Source: Paracoccus salipaludis (GTDB taxonomy: Bacteria > Pseudomonadota > Alphaproteobacteria > Rhodobacterales > Rhodobacteraceae). Taken from it: DNA of 64,000 nt. Positions 37,948-47,397 of the stretch are shown here, one piece after another. The notes below the pieces were generated by a model that saw nothing but the letters and a program-made list of their open reading frames with translations, searched no databases and was not told where the DNA came from. The DNA lies in contig NZ_NSJZ01000001.1 of NCBI RefSeq assembly GCF_002287065.1, forward strand, positions 248,001 to 312,000. Reading direction: 5' to 3'. The position numbers and the translations under genes were made by a program. Each line of letters opens with the position of its first letter. The first letter of the stretch is position 1.

Positions 37948-39447
37948 TCAGCCCTCGCCCATGCCCTCGGCGGGCTGGGGCGCGGCGCCCGAGCGGACCT
38001 TTTCCTCGATCCGCGCGCCGATGCCGGCGTCGATCGACTTCCAGTAGTCGAAGGCGCGGCTCAGGACCGGCTCGCGCACGCCGCCCGACAGGCTGCCCGC
38101 GACGGTGTTGACCAGGGCCTCACGCTCGGCCTCGCTGAAGACCTCGCGCACCATGGTGCCGGGCTGGCTGAAGTCGTCGTCGCCCGGGCGCAGCGTATAG
38201 GCGCTGCGGACCATGTCGCCGTCGGCCTGCCAGCCGTTGTCCACGCGGCCCTGTTCGTCCGACCACGGACGGTTCGCGCTGTTGGGCGCATAGACCGGGG
38301 CCGAGCCGGTGTGCAGGTATTCCATCGGGCCGCCGAACATGTAGGTGTTCACCGGCACCTTCGGCCGGTTCACCGGCAGCTGGTGGAAGTTCGCGCCGAT
38401 GCGGTTCCGCTGCGCGTCGTTATAGGCGAAGGCGCGGCCCTGCAGCATCTTGTCGGGCGACAGGCCGATGCCCGGAACGGTGTTGCCCGGCGAGAAGGCG
38501 GCCTGCTCGATCTGGGCGTGGAAGTTCTCCGGGTTCCGGTTCAGCGTCATCCGGCCGACCTTGATCAGCGGATAGTCGCCATGCGGCCAGACCTTGGTCA
38601 GGTCGAAGGGGTTGATGCGGTAGGTCCTGGCGTCCTCGTAGGGCATGACCTGGACCGACATCTCCCACGACGGGAAGTCGCCCTGGGCGATGGCGTCGAA
38701 CAGGTCGCGGCGGTGGAAGTCGGCGTCCTTGCCCGACATCTTCGTCGCTTCCTCGTCGGTGAAGAACTTCATGCCCTGGTTGGTGTGGAAGTGGTACTTC
38801 ACCCAGAAGCGGTCGCCGTCCTCGTTCACCCACATGTAGGTGTGCGAGCCGTAGCCGTTCATGTGCCGCCAGGTGCGCGGCAGGCCGCGCGGGCCCATCA
38901 GGTAGGTGACCTGGTGCGCGCTTTCGGGGTTCAGCGTCCAGAAGTCCCACTGCATGTGGTTGTCGCGCAGGCCGCTGTCGGGCAGGCGCTTCTGGCTGCG
39001 GATGAAGTGCGGGAACTTCATCGGGTCGCGCACGAAGAAGATCGGCGTGTTGTTCCCCACGAGGTCATAGTTGCCCTCGGAGGTGTAGAACTTGAGGCTG
39101 AAGCCGCGCACGTCGCGCCAGGTGTCGGGGCTGCCCTGCTCGCCGGCGACGGTCGAGAAGCGCGCCAGCATCTCGGTCTGCGCGCCCTTCTGGAACAGCG
39201 CGGCCTTGGTGAAGCGCGACACGTCCTCGGTCGTCTCAAAGACGCCGAAGGCGCCGGCGCCCTTGGCGTGCGGCTGGCGCTCGATGGTCTTTTCCCGGTT
39301 GAAATGGGCCATCTGTTCCAGGAAGTGCACGTCGCTCAGCACGATCGGGCCATCGGCGCCGACGCTCAGGCTGAAGCGGTCGCTGACGGCAGGCGCACCC
39401 GTGGACATGGTCGAGGGGAACTTCGGCTTATCGGAATGATCCGACAT
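37948..39447 (-). CDS. katA: Monofunctional haem catalase (clade 3, KatA type)
   Basis: A 499-residue catalase destroying H2O2. Catalytic His60 is in [13 protein letters not shown], the distal Asn in [12 protein letters not shown], and the proximal haem-ligand Tyr in [15 protein letters not shown]. Length and YNDAQ fit small-subunit clade 3 enzymes that also bind NADPH. AAGGAAAG precedes ATG 39447. It is monocistronic and divergent from the acyl-CoA ligase gene. Confidence 0.95.
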   Translation of the reverse strand: MSDHSDKPKFPSTMSTGAPAVSDRFSLSVGADGPIVLSDVHFLEQMAHFNREKTIERQPHAKGAGAFGVFETTEDVSRFTKAALFQKGAQTEMLARFSTVAGEQGSPDTWRDVRGFSLKFYTSEGNYDLVGNNTPIFFVRDPMKFPHFIRSQKRLPDSGLRDNHMQWDFWTLNPESAHQVTYLMGPRGLPRTWRHMNGYGSHTYMWVNEDGDRFWVKYHFHTNQGMKFFTDEEATKMSGKDADFHRRDLFDAIAQGDFPSWEMSVQVMPYEDARTYRINPFDLTKVWPHGDYPLIKVGRMTLNRNPENFHAQIEQAAFSPGNTVPGIGLSPDKMLQGRAFAYNDAQRNRIGANFHQLPVNRPKVPVNTYMFGGPMEYLHTGSAPVYAPNSANRPWSDEQGRVDNGWQADGDMVRSAYTLRPGDDDFSQPGTMVREVFSEAEREALVNTVAGSLSGGVREPVLSRAFDYWKSIDAGIGARIEEKVRSGAAPQPAEGMGEG

Positions 39448-39772
39448 GATATCTTTCCTTTCTTGGTGGCGCGCACCCTGAAGGGTGCCGACTGCCTTGA
39501 AAATGACTGCGCGCCCGTAACCTGACGGGAGCCGCGGCGGGGGCCGCGATGCATGGTCAGCCACCTTTCGGGGTCACCCACGCCTCGCTGGGGATTGCCG
39601 TCTTTCACCGTTTTCCAGGGGACATGCAAGTCCCCTGACATATTTCGTCAGGTAAGTGCAGCGAACGGGATCGCCCCGAACTGGACCCTTGCGGAGGGGT
39701 CGGCCAAGCTGCTCAATCGCGCGCGGAAAACAGGAGCGGCGCGCCATGCGCCGCGGGGCAAGGGGACGTCAC
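39448..39772. other. Divergent intergenic region katA / acyl-CoA ligase
   Basis: A 325-base gap. It contains the inverted repeat CAGGGGAC / GTCCCCTG (39616-39637, six-base loop), immediately followed by TGACATATTTCGTCA (39636-39650), a TGAC-N7-GTCA palindrome that also fits TGA-N9-TCA. Both are candidate operators. No confident -35/-10 pair or RNA gene was seen. Confidence 0.4.
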
Positions 39773-41401
39773 ATGGCTGAGCACACGATCTATGACTATG
39801 CGCTGGACAGGAATGCGGCCAACCATGTCCCGCTGTCTCCCTTGTCCTTCATCCAGCGGACGGCCGCGATCTACCCGGATTACCCTGCCGTTTCCTACAA
39901 CGGCGTCCGCCGGACCTGGGCCGAGACCTACGACCGCACCCGCCGCCTGGCCGGCGCCTTGGCCGCGCGCGGCGTCGGGCGCGGCGACACGGTGGCGGTC
40001 GTCGCCGCCAACATCCCCGAGATGTTCGAAGCGCATTTCGGCGTGCCCATGGCGGGCGCGGTGCTGAACGCGATCAACACGCGGCTGGATGCCGAGGGGA
40101 TCGCCTTCATCCTCAAGCATGGCGAGGCCAAGGTCCTGATCGTCGATCCCGAGTTCTCGGAGGTCGTGGAACGCGCCGTCCGCATCGCCCATGCGCCCGA
40201 CCTGCTGGTCGTGGACATCGTCGACCCCAGCTTCCCCGGCGGCCAGCGGATCGGGCGGCTGACTTATGACGAGCTTCTGGCCGAGGGCGATCCCGCCTTC
40301 GACTGGCTGATGCCCCATGACGAATGGGACGCCATTGCGCTGAACTATACCTCGGGGACGACGGGCGATCCCAAGGGCGTCGTTTATCACCACCGGGGGG
40401 CGGCGCTGAACGCCCTGTCCAACATCGTCACATGGGGCATGGGACACCATGCGCGCTACCTGTGGACGCTGCCCATGTTCCACTGCAACGGCTGGTGCTT
40501 CCCCTGGACCATCGCGGCCAACGCGGGCGTCGCGGTCTGCCTGCGCGCCGTCCGGGCCGAGCCGATCTTCCAGCTGATCCGGGACGAGAAGGTCACGCAT
40601 TTCTGCGGCGCCCCCATCGTGCTGAACATGCTGGCCAGCGCCCCCGACGAACTCAGGGACTTCGACCACGAGGTCAAGGTGATGACCGCCGGTGCCCCGC
40701 CCCCCGCCAGGGTGATCGAGGCGATGGAAGGCATGGGCGTCGAGGTGACGCATGTCTACGGCCTGACCGAGACCTACGGCCCCTCGGTCGTCTGCGCCTG
40801 GAAGGGGGAATGGGACAGCCGCAACCGGGGCGAGCGTGCCCGGCTGAAGGTGCGCCAGGGCGTCCCCAACATCGCCCTGTCCGAGATGATGGTGGCCGAC
40901 CCCGAGACGCTGCAGCCCGTCCCTGCCGACGGCACCACGATGGGCGAGGTCTTCATGCGCGGCAACAACGTCATGAAGGGCTATCTCAAGAACCCCAGTT
41001 CCACCGAAAAGGCCTTCCGCGGCGGCTGGTTCGCCTCGGGCGACCTCGGCGTCATGCACCCGGACGGTTACGTGGAACTCAAGGACCGGTCCAAGGACAT
41101 CATCATCTCGGGCGGCGAGAACATCTCATCCATCGAGGTCGAGGACGTGCTGTATCGCCACCCGGCAGTGATGGTTGCGGGGGTGGTGGCCAAGCCCGAC
41201 GAGAAATGGGGCGAAACGCCCTGCGCCTTCATCGAGCTGCGGGACGGCGTCAGCACGGACGAGGCCGAGATCATCGCCTTCTGCCGCGACAATCTTGCCC
41301 ATTACAAATGCCCGCGGAAGGTGGTCTTCGGCGAGCTGCCAAAGACCCCGACGGGCAAGATCCAGAAGTTCATGCTGCGCGCCCGCGCCAGGGAGATGTG
41401 A
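39773..41401 (+). CDS. Acyl-CoA ligase, medium-chain / DmdB-like
   Basis: A 542-residue AMP-forming ligase. Motifs are LNYTSGTTGDPKGVVYHHRG (P-loop), LPMFHCNGWCFPWTIAANAG, HVYGLTETYGPSVVCAWK, ASGDLGVMHPDGYVELKDRSKDIIISGGENISS and the C-terminal PTGKIQKF lysine. Its length and the HCNGW segment resemble the Ruegeria DmdB family, which activates 3-methylmercaptopropionate and medium-chain fatty acids. The substrate cannot be fixed from sequence alone. AAGGGGA precedes ATG 39773. It converges on uxuA with a GC-rich hairpin between. Confidence 0.88.
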   Translation: MAEHTIYDYALDRNAANHVPLSPLSFIQRTAAIYPDYPAVSYNGVRRTWAETYDRTRRLAGALAARGVGRGDTVAVVAANIPEMFEAHFGVPMAGAVLNAINTRLDAEGIAFILKHGEAKVLIVDPEFSEVVERAVRIAHAPDLLVVDIVDPSFPGGQRIGRLTYDELLAEGDPAFDWLMPHDEWDAIALNYTSGTTGDPKGVVYHHRGAALNALSNIVTWGMGHHARYLWTLPMFHCNGWCFPWTIAANAGVAVCLRAVRAEPIFQLIRDEKVTHFCGAPIVLNMLASAPDELRDFDHEVKVMTAGAPPPARVIEAMEGMGVEVTHVYGLTETYGPSVVCAWKGEWDSRNRGERARLKVRQGVPNIALSEMMVADPETLQPVPADGTTMGEVFMRGNNVMKGYLKNPSSTEKAFRGGWFASGDLGVMHPDGYVELKDRSKDIIISGGENISSIEVEDVLYRHPAVMVAGVVAKPDEKWGETPCAFIELRDGVSTDEAEIIAFCRDNLAHYKCPRKVVFGELPKTPTGKIQKFMLRARAREM

Positions 41402-41426
41402 CGGCCCGCGTGTCCCTTGGAACAAA

Positions 41427-41452
41427 GGGGGGGCGCAACGCGGCGGCCCCCC
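41427..41452. terminator. GC hairpin between convergent genes
   Basis: A G7 run (41427-41433) can pair with a C6 run (41447-41452) around a 13-base loop between the acyl-CoA ligase and uxuA stop codons. The loop is long and a T-run is lacking, so this is only a possible terminator. Confidence 0.3.
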
Positions 41453-41470
41453 GGCATCGGAGGGCGCGGT

Positions 41471-42688
41471 CTAGGCGCCGATCCCCTCGGCCGGGTGGGA
41501 CAGGGCGGTCATGATCCCGCGCAGCTCGGCCAGCCCCTTGAGCCGGCCGATCGCCGGATAGCCGGGCTGCGCCCTGCGCTTCAGGTCGTCGAGGATGTCC
41601 TGCCCGTGGTCGGGGCGCATGGGGATGTCGCAATCGGCGCGGCCTTCCGCGCGGCGGCGGGCTTCCTCGCGCAGCACGGCGGCGATGGTGGCCACCATGT
41701 CCGTGCCGCCGCCCAGGTGCTCGGCCTCGTGGAAGCTGCCCATGATGCCCTCGCTTTCGCGCAGGACGTTGCGCAGGTGCAGGAAATGCACCCGGTCGCC
41801 CAGCCGCGCCATCATGCCCGGCAGGTCGTTGTCGGGCCGCGCCCCCAGCGACCCCGAGCACAGCGTGATCCCGTTCGCGGGCAGGTCCACGGCCTCCATG
41901 ACGGCGCGGTAGTCCGCCTCGGTGGACATGACGCGGGGCAGGCCCAGCAGCGGGAAGGGCGGGTCGTCGGGGTGGCAGCAGAGCCGCAGGCCCAGGTCCT
42001 GGGCCACCGGCGCGACCTCGGACAGGAAATCGACCAGATGCGCGCGCAGGCGCTCGGCCGGGATGCTGGCATATTCGGCCAGGTGGGCGCGCACGTCCGC
42101 CAGCGTGAAATGCTCGGCCGCGCCGGGCAGGCCGAAGACCACGTTGCGGGCCAGCGCCTCGCGGGCGGCCTCGGGCATCTCGGCAAAGCGGCGGGCGGCG
42201 GCTTCGGCCACCTCGGGCAGGAAGTCCTGCGCGGCGCCGGGGCGGGCGAGGATATGGATGTCGAAGGCCGCGAAGTCGGTCAGGTCGAAGCGCATGCAGG
42301 TCGCGCCGTTGGGCAGCCGCCAGGCGAGATCCGTCCGCGTCCAGTCCAGAACTGGCATGAAGTTGTAGCAGATCACCTCGATCCCGGCGTCGCGCAGGTG
42401 GCGCAGCGAGGTCTTGTAACTGGCGATGTGTTCGCGCCAGTCGCCCTTCTGCTTCTTGATGTCCTCGGACACGGGCAGGCTTTCCACGACCTCCCATTCC
42501 AGGCCCGAGGGCGCGCCGTCGGTCATCCGGGCGATCTCGCCCTGGCGGCGGGCGATCTCCTCGGGCGACCAGACGGCGCCCGTGGGGACATGGTGCAGGG
42601 CCGAGACGACGCCCTGCACGCCCGCCTGCATCATGTCGTCGATGGACACGAGATCCTTCGGCCCGAACCAGCGCCAGGTCTGCCGCAT
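41471..42688 (-). CDS. uxuA: Mannonate dehydratase
   Basis: A 405-residue TIM-barrel enzyme that dehydrates D-mannonate to 2-keto-3-deoxy-gluconate. Family signatures are MRQTWRWFGPKDLVSIDDMMQAG, the metal-site segments LRLCCHPDDPPFPLLGLPR and ITLCSGSLGARPDNDL, HFLHLRN, and MRPDHGQDILDD. The start is ATG 42688. It belongs to the glucuronate branch of hexuronate catabolism; the galacturonate-branch enzyme UxaA is at the left edge of the window, about 40 kb away. Confidence 0.93.
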   Translation of the reverse strand: MRQTWRWFGPKDLVSIDDMMQAGVQGVVSALHHVPTGAVWSPEEIARRQGEIARMTDGAPSGLEWEVVESLPVSEDIKKQKGDWREHIASYKTSLRHLRDAGIEVICYNFMPVLDWTRTDLAWRLPNGATCMRFDLTDFAAFDIHILARPGAAQDFLPEVAEAAARRFAEMPEAAREALARNVVFGLPGAAEHFTLADVRAHLAEYASIPAERLRAHLVDFLSEVAPVAQDLGLRLCCHPDDPPFPLLGLPRVMSTEADYRAVMEAVDLPANGITLCSGSLGARPDNDLPGMMARLGDRVHFLHLRNVLRESEGIMGSFHEAEHLGGGTDMVATIAAVLREEARRRAEGRADCDIPMRPDHGQDILDDLKRRAQPGYPAIGRLKGLAELRGIMTALSHPAEGIGA

Positions 42689-42753
42689 GACGTGCCCTTC
42701 CCCCAAATGAGCGTCAGGGATGCGTAGCACCGCCTGTCCCTGCGGGGAAGCGG

Positions 42754-43494
42754 TCAGCTTCGTCCCGCGTGCGACCAGGCGGCGGCCCTGTCCTCGAGCG
42801 CGCGCAGCCCCGCGTGGATCAGCAGCGCGAGGATGCCCACGACGACCCCGCCCTGCACCACGAAGGCGGTGTTCGACGACAGAAGCCCCGCGATGATGAC
42901 CTCCCCCAAGGTGCGCGCGGCGACGGTGGACCCGATGGTGGCCGTGGACAGCGCGATGACGGCGGACAGCCGCACGCCCGACAGGATCACCGGCAGCGCC
43001 AGGGGCAGTTCCACCCGCCACAGGCGCTGGGCGGGCGTCATGCCCATGCCGCGCGCGGCCTCGATCACCTGCGGGGGCAGGCCGGCCAGGCCCGCCAGCG
43101 TGTTCTCGAAGATGGGCAGAAGGCCGTAAAGGAACAGCGCCAGCATCGTGGGGCCGGTGCCGAAGCCCATCACCGGCACGGCCAGCGCCAGCACCGCCAC
43201 GGGCGGGAAGGTCTGCCCGACCGAGGCCACGGTGCGCGCCAGCGGCAGGAAGTCCCGGCCCGAGGGGCGCGTGACCAGCACCCCGAAGCCCACCGCCAGC
43301 ACTGACGCCGCCAGCACCGCGCCCGCCACCATCCCCAGGTGCGACAGCGTCAGCGACAGCAGGCTCGTCTGCGTATAAACCGGTGGCGCGCCGTTCCGCG
43401 TCAGGGGCCGCAGCAGGGGCGCGAAGCTGTCGGGCGACAGCAGGAAGGCAAGCAGCAGGACCGCCGCGAGGCCAAGGGCAAGCCGCCCGGTCAT
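42754..43494 (-). CDS. yehW: Osmoprotectant ABC transporter permease (YehW type)
   Basis: A 246-residue permease of the OpuCB/OsmW family with about six hydrophobic segments. Conserved pieces are SVGQTFPPVAVLALAVPVMGFGTGP and the coupling loop GLPPQVIEAARGMGMTPAQRLWRVELP. It is the last gene of a cluster whose order (binding protein, permease, ATPase, permease) equals E. coli yehZYXW. It overlaps the ATPase stop by four bases. Confidence 0.85.
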   Translation of the reverse strand: MTGRLALGLAAVLLLAFLLSPDSFAPLLRPLTRNGAPPVYTQTSLLSLTLSHLGMVAGAVLAASVLAVGFGVLVTRPSGRDFLPLARTVASVGQTFPPVAVLALAVPVMGFGTGPTMLALFLYGLLPIFENTLAGLAGLPPQVIEAARGMGMTPAQRLWRVELPLALPVILSGVRLSAVIALSTATIGSTVAARTLGEVIIAGLLSSNTAFVVQGGVVVGILALLIHAGLRALEDRAAAWSHAGRS

Positions 43495-44417
43495 GGAGGC
43501 AGGCCCTCGGCCGCCCGGCGCAGGGCGTCCAGCGTCACCACGCCGCCGCCTTCGACGGGCAGCGCCGCGCGGCCGGACCACAGGCACAGCGCCAGCGCGT
43601 CCCGCAGCGAGGCGCCGGGGGCGAGGGGCGGCCCCTCGGCCTCTCCGGGCTGGGCGAGGTCGGCCACGCAGGTCAGCGAGAGCAGGTGGAAGGGCCGCTC
43701 GTCCGTCCCGATCAGGCGGGCCACGAAGGGGGTGGCCGGCGCGGTCAGGATCTCGCGCGGGGGGGCGTATTGCAGCAGGCGGCCCCGTTCCATCACGGCG
43801 ATGCGGTCGCCCAGGGTGATCGCCTCGGCCATGTCATGGGTGACGATGACCAGCGTGGTGCCAAGCTCGCGCTGGATGCGGCGCAGGTCGGCCTGGGCTT
43901 GGGCGCGGATCACGGGGTCGAGCGCGCCGAAGGGCTCGTCCATCAGCAGCAGGTCCGGCTTTGCGGCCAAGGCGCGGGCCACGCCCACGCGCTGCTGCTG
44001 GCCGCCCGAAAGCTCGTGGGGCATCCGGTCGCGGAACTCGCCGGGCGGCAACTGGAACAGGTCCAGCAGCTCGTCCACGCGGGCGGCGATGCGGGGGCGG
44101 TCCCAACCCAGAAGGCGCGGCACCGTGGCGATGTTCTGCGCGACGCTGCGGTGGGGAAACAGCCCGTGCCCCTGGATCGCATAGCCGATCCGGCGGCGCA
44201 GCAGGTGCGGGGGCAGCGCTGCGGTGTCGGTCCCGTCGATCCGCACGCGGCCCGAGGTGGGTTCCACCAGCCGGTTGATCATCCGCAGCAGGGTCGTCTT
44301 GCCGGACCCCGAGGTGCCGACCAGCGCCGCGATCCGGCCCCGCTCGACCGTCAGGCTGACATCCTCGACGGCGGCAAGGGGGCCGTAGCGCTTGGTCAGG
44401 TTCTCGATCTCGATCAT
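43491..44417 (-). CDS. yehX: Osmoprotectant ABC transporter ATP-binding protein (YehX type)
   Basis: A 308-residue ATPase of the OpuCA/ProV class: Walker A GTSGSGKTT, IGYAIQGHGLFPHRSVAQNI, signature LSGGQQQRV, Walker B LLLMDEPFGALDP, switch VTHDMAEA. The C-terminal 70 residues are only a partial CBS-like region. It overlaps both neighbours by four bases (ATGA), so the YXW genes are coupled. Confidence 0.88.
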   Translation of the reverse strand: MIEIENLTKRYGPLAAVEDVSLTVERGRIAALVGTSGSGKTTLLRMINRLVEPTSGRVRIDGTDTAALPPHLLRRRIGYAIQGHGLFPHRSVAQNIATVPRLLGWDRPRIAARVDELLDLFQLPPGEFRDRMPHELSGGQQQRVGVARALAAKPDLLLMDEPFGALDPVIRAQAQADLRRIQRELGTTLVIVTHDMAEAITLGDRIAVMERGRLLQYAPPREILTAPATPFVARLIGTDERPFHLLSLTCVADLAQPGEAEGPPLAPGASLRDALALCLWSGRAALPVEGGGVVTLDALRRAAEGLPP

Positions 44418-45583
44418 GCGTGCCCCTTCCGTGGGTCGAGCCCGTCCAGAGCCAGGTCCAGCGCGATGCCCGACACCAGCGCCAGCGCGATGGTCGGCAG
44501 CGCGCCCAGCAGCACGAGGTCCATCGCCGTCTGGTTCAGCCCCTGGAAGACGAAGCTGCCGAAGCCGCCGCCGCCGATCAGCCCCGCGATCACGGCAAGG
44601 CCGATGTTCTGGACCAGCACGATGCGGACCGCCGCCAGCAGCACGGGCAGCGTCAGCGGGATCATCACCTGCGCCAGCGCCTGCGCGCGGGTCATGCCAA
44701 GGCCCGCCGCCGCCTCGCGGACCCCCGGAGGGACACCCGCCAGCCCGGCCAGCATGTTCGAGACCACGGGAAGCAGCGAATACAGGAACAGCGCCACCAG
44801 CGCGGGGAAAGCGCCGATCCCCGCGATGCCTGCGGCTGCCGCCCCCGGCACGCTTGCGGCGATCCAGCCGAAAAGGGGGATCATGATCCCGAACAGCGCC
44901 AGCGACGGAATCGTCTGGACGACGTTCAGGACGCCCAGCACGGCCCCTCGCAACCGCGGCGCCTCGTGGATCACGATGCCCAGCGGCAGCCCCACCGCCA
45001 GCGCCGCGCCCAGCGAGCCGAAGGCCAGCGCCAGATGGCGCTGCGCCTCGCGCCAGAACATGTCGCGCCGCGCGGCGTATTCCCGCATCACCGACAGGTC
45101 GTCCAGAAGCCCCGTGCCGAGGATCAGCGCAATGGCCGCAACCGTCCCGGCCAGCAGCGCCCAGCGCCATGCGGGCCTCAGGGCCAGACGCGACAGCGCG
45201 TCGGCGAGGGCCAGCGCGAAGGCCGCAAGCAGCAGCCAGAAGCCAGCGCCCAGCGACACCCGCGCGATGCGGTCGCCTTCGGGCACCAGCGCGCCGGCCG
45301 CGGCCCCTGCGGACAGGGTGACGGCCAGCAGCCCGCAAGTCGCGGCGACCAGCGCCGCGCGTGGCGGGACGCGGGACAGCGCCAGAAGGACCGCCACCAC
45401 CAGCGCGGCGGCGGCCCAGCCCCAGGGCCCGAGAGCGTCAGGCAGGCTCAACCCCTCTCCGCCAACGATGCGGTTCGCGCGGAACTGGACAAAGGGAAGG
45501 GCAAGGCCCGTCAGCCCGACTGCCGCGAACAGAAGGGCGGGGCGGCTGATGCCGGGCCGCGTTCCGGCGGCGGCCGGGTTCAT
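44414..45583 (-). CDS. yehY: Osmoprotectant ABC transporter permease with extended N-terminus (YehY type)
   Basis: A 389-residue membrane protein. The C-terminal 200 residues are the permease proper, with VVQTIPSLALFGIMIPLFGW and the coupling loop GVPPGVREAAAGLGMTRAQALAQVMIP. The N-terminal half adds several hydrophobic helices, as in YehY, which is longer than OpuCB permeases. Start ATG 45583 lies 22 bases after the binding-protein stop. Confidence 0.87.
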   Translation of the reverse strand: MNPAAAGTRPGISRPALLFAAVGLTGLALPFVQFRANRIVGGEGLSLPDALGPWGWAAAALVVAVLLALSRVPPRAALVAATCGLLAVTLSAGAAAGALVPEGDRIARVSLGAGFWLLLAAFALALADALSRLALRPAWRWALLAGTVAAIALILGTGLLDDLSVMREYAARRDMFWREAQRHLALAFGSLGAALAVGLPLGIVIHEAPRLRGAVLGVLNVVQTIPSLALFGIMIPLFGWIAASVPGAAAAGIAGIGAFPALVALFLYSLLPVVSNMLAGLAGVPPGVREAAAGLGMTRAQALAQVMIPLTLPVLLAAVRIVLVQNIGLAVIAGLIGGGGFGSFVFQGLNQTAMDLVLLGALPTIALALVSGIALDLALDGLDPRKGHA

Positions 45584-45605
45584 CCGCTGCCGGACGGGCA
45601 GGGGG

Positions 45606-46511
45606 TCACTCGATCAGGCCCTTGCGGGTCAGGTAATCCTCGGCCACCGCCGCCGCGGGCTCGCCGCCCACCTGGATGCGGGCGTTCAGTTCCTGCAGCG
45701 TGGCGAGGTCCAAGCCCGCGAAGATCGGGTTCAGCACCTCGGGGATCTTCGGGTATTCCTCCAGCACCCCGGCACGGACGACCGGCGCGGGCTGGTAGAA
45801 GGGCTGCACGGCCTTGTCGTCCTCCATCACGACCAGCCCGGCGGGCTCGATTCCGCCGTCGGTGCCGTAAACCATTGCGGCGTTCACGCCCGAGGTCTGC
45901 TGCGCCGCCGCCGCGATGGTCGCGGCCGTGTCGCCGCCCGACAGCTGGACCAGTTGCGCGGGGGCAAGCTGGAAGCCGTAGGTTGCCTGGAACGCGGGCA
46001 GGGCGGCGGGCGAGGTCACGAACTCGGTCGAGGCCGCCAGCTTGACCTCGCCGCCCCCGGCAACCCAGCGGCCGAAGTCGGACATGGTGCGCAGATTGTT
46101 CTGCTCGGCCAAGTCGCGGCGGACCGCGATGGCCCAGGTGTTGTTGGCGGGCGCGGCGTCCAGCCAGACCAGGTTGCCCGCACGGTCCAGTTCCGCCGCG
46201 CGCGCATAGGATTGCGCGGCGTCCTTCCAGACGGGGCTGTCGGCCTCGTTGTGGAAGAATGCGGCGTTGGCGGTGTATTCGGGGTAGATGTCGATCTGCC
46301 CCGAGGCGATCGCGTCCCGCACGATGGGCGTGCCGCCAAGTTGCAGGCGGTTTTCCACCGGCATCCCGGCATGCTCCAGCGCCAGCAGGATGACGTTGCC
46401 GAGAAGCCCGCCCTCGGTGTCGATCTTGGAGGACACCACGATGTCGCGCGCGATGGCGGGCGAGGCGAGGCCCGCCAGAACGGCAAGGGCGATGGTCGTG
46501 ATCTTGCGCAA
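45606..46511 (-). CDS. osmF: Osmoprotectant-binding protein (OsmF/YehZ type)
   Basis: A 301-residue periplasmic OpuAC-family protein with a signal peptide (ITTIALAVLAGLASPAIARD). Family features are VVSSKIDTEGGLLGNVILLALEHAG, LGGTPIVRDAIASGQIDIYPEYTAN and NNTWAIAVRRDLAE. The reading frame has no ATG at the natural start; TTG 46511 lies five bases after GAGGAG and is the evident initiation codon. YehZ-type systems bind glycine betaine weakly in E. coli, so the physiological ligand is open. Confidence 0.87.
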   Translation of the reverse strand: MRKITTIALAVLAGLASPAIARDIVVSSKIDTEGGLLGNVILLALEHAGMPVENRLQLGGTPIVRDAIASGQIDIYPEYTANAAFFHNEADSPVWKDAAQSYARAAELDRAGNLVWLDAAPANNTWAIAVRRDLAEQNNLRTMSDFGRWVAGGGEVKLAASTEFVTSPAALPAFQATYGFQLAPAQLVQLSGGDTAATIAAAAQQTSGVNAAMVYGTDGGIEPAGLVVMEDDKAVQPFYQPAPVVRAGVLEEYPKIPEVLNPIFAGLDLATLQELNARIQVGGEPAAAVAEDYLTRKGLIE

Positions 46512-46704
46512 ATCCGGTTCTCCTCGTCGGGGCCGCGGTCAGGGCAGCCTATGCGGCAAAGGCCCGGCCTGGAAAGGCCCCTCTGCCGGAACGCAGTCGA
46601 ACGCGCGCCGGGGCAGGCCCGTTCCGTGAGACGGGCGGCGCTCGGGTGCTTGACGGCGGCGCGCGCCTCGGCTCTCGATGCGGCGCAAAAGAAGGAGCGC
46701 GCCC

Positions 46705-47397
46705 GTGACCGCAACGATCTTCCCCGCCCCCGTCCCGCCGACCGTTCCCGTCAGCGGCGAGGCGGCGGCCTTCCCCGTCCGCCGCATCTTCTGCGTGGGA
46801 CGCAACTATGCCGCCCATGCCGCCGAGATGGGGGTCGAGGTGGACCGCGAGGCGCCCTTCTACTTCACCAAGTCGGCCTTTTCGCTGGCCGGCGCCGGCA
46901 CGCTGCCCTATCCGCCCGGCACCGGAGATTATCACCACGAGGTCGAGCTGGTCGTGGCGCTGGGCCGCCCGGCCTTCCGCATCGACCCCGACGAGGCGAT
47001 GGGCTGCGTCTGGGGCTATGCGGTCGGCCTCGACATGACCCGCCGCGACCTTCAGGCGGTGGCCAAGTCCAAGCAGCGGCCCTGGGATCTTGGCAAGGAT
47101 GTCGAGAACTCGGCCGTGATCGGCGCGCTCACCCCGGCCGCAGCCTTCCAGCCCGGCGAACAGCGCATCACCCTGCATGTGAACGGCGAACCGCGGCAGG
47201 ACGCGCCCCTGTCCGACATGGTCTGGTCGATCCCCGAGCTGATCGCGGACCTGTCGCGCTATTACCACCTTCAGCCGGGCGACCTGATCTATACCGGCAC
47301 GCCCGCGGGCGTGGGCGCCGTCCAGCCCGGCGACCGGCTGGAGGCGCGGGTCGAGGGGCTGGAGCCGCTGGACGTCGCCATCGGCCCCGCCGCGTGA
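46705..47397 (+). CDS. Fumarylacetoacetate hydrolase family protein
   Basis: A 230-residue FAH-domain enzyme. It has VRRIFCVGRNYAAHAAEMG, the metal-ligand pattern YHHEVELVVALG, VWGYAVGLDMTRRDLQ, and the C-terminal LQPGDLIYTGTPAGVGAVQPGD. Small FAH proteins of this type hydrolyse fumarylpyruvate or similar acylpyruvates, or decarboxylate oxaloacetate; which applies is not clear. GAAGGAG precedes GTG 46705, which I take as the start over ATG 46678. Its stop abuts the dapD stop. Confidence 0.87.
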   Translation: MTATIFPAPVPPTVPVSGEAAAFPVRRIFCVGRNYAAHAAEMGVEVDREAPFYFTKSAFSLAGAGTLPYPPGTGDYHHEVELVVALGRPAFRIDPDEAMGCVWGYAVGLDMTRRDLQAVAKSKQRPWDLGKDVENSAVIGALTPAAAFQPGEQRITLHVNGEPRQDAPLSDMVWSIPELIADLSRYYHLQPGDLIYTGTPAGVGAVQPGDRLEARVEGLEPLDVAIGPAA

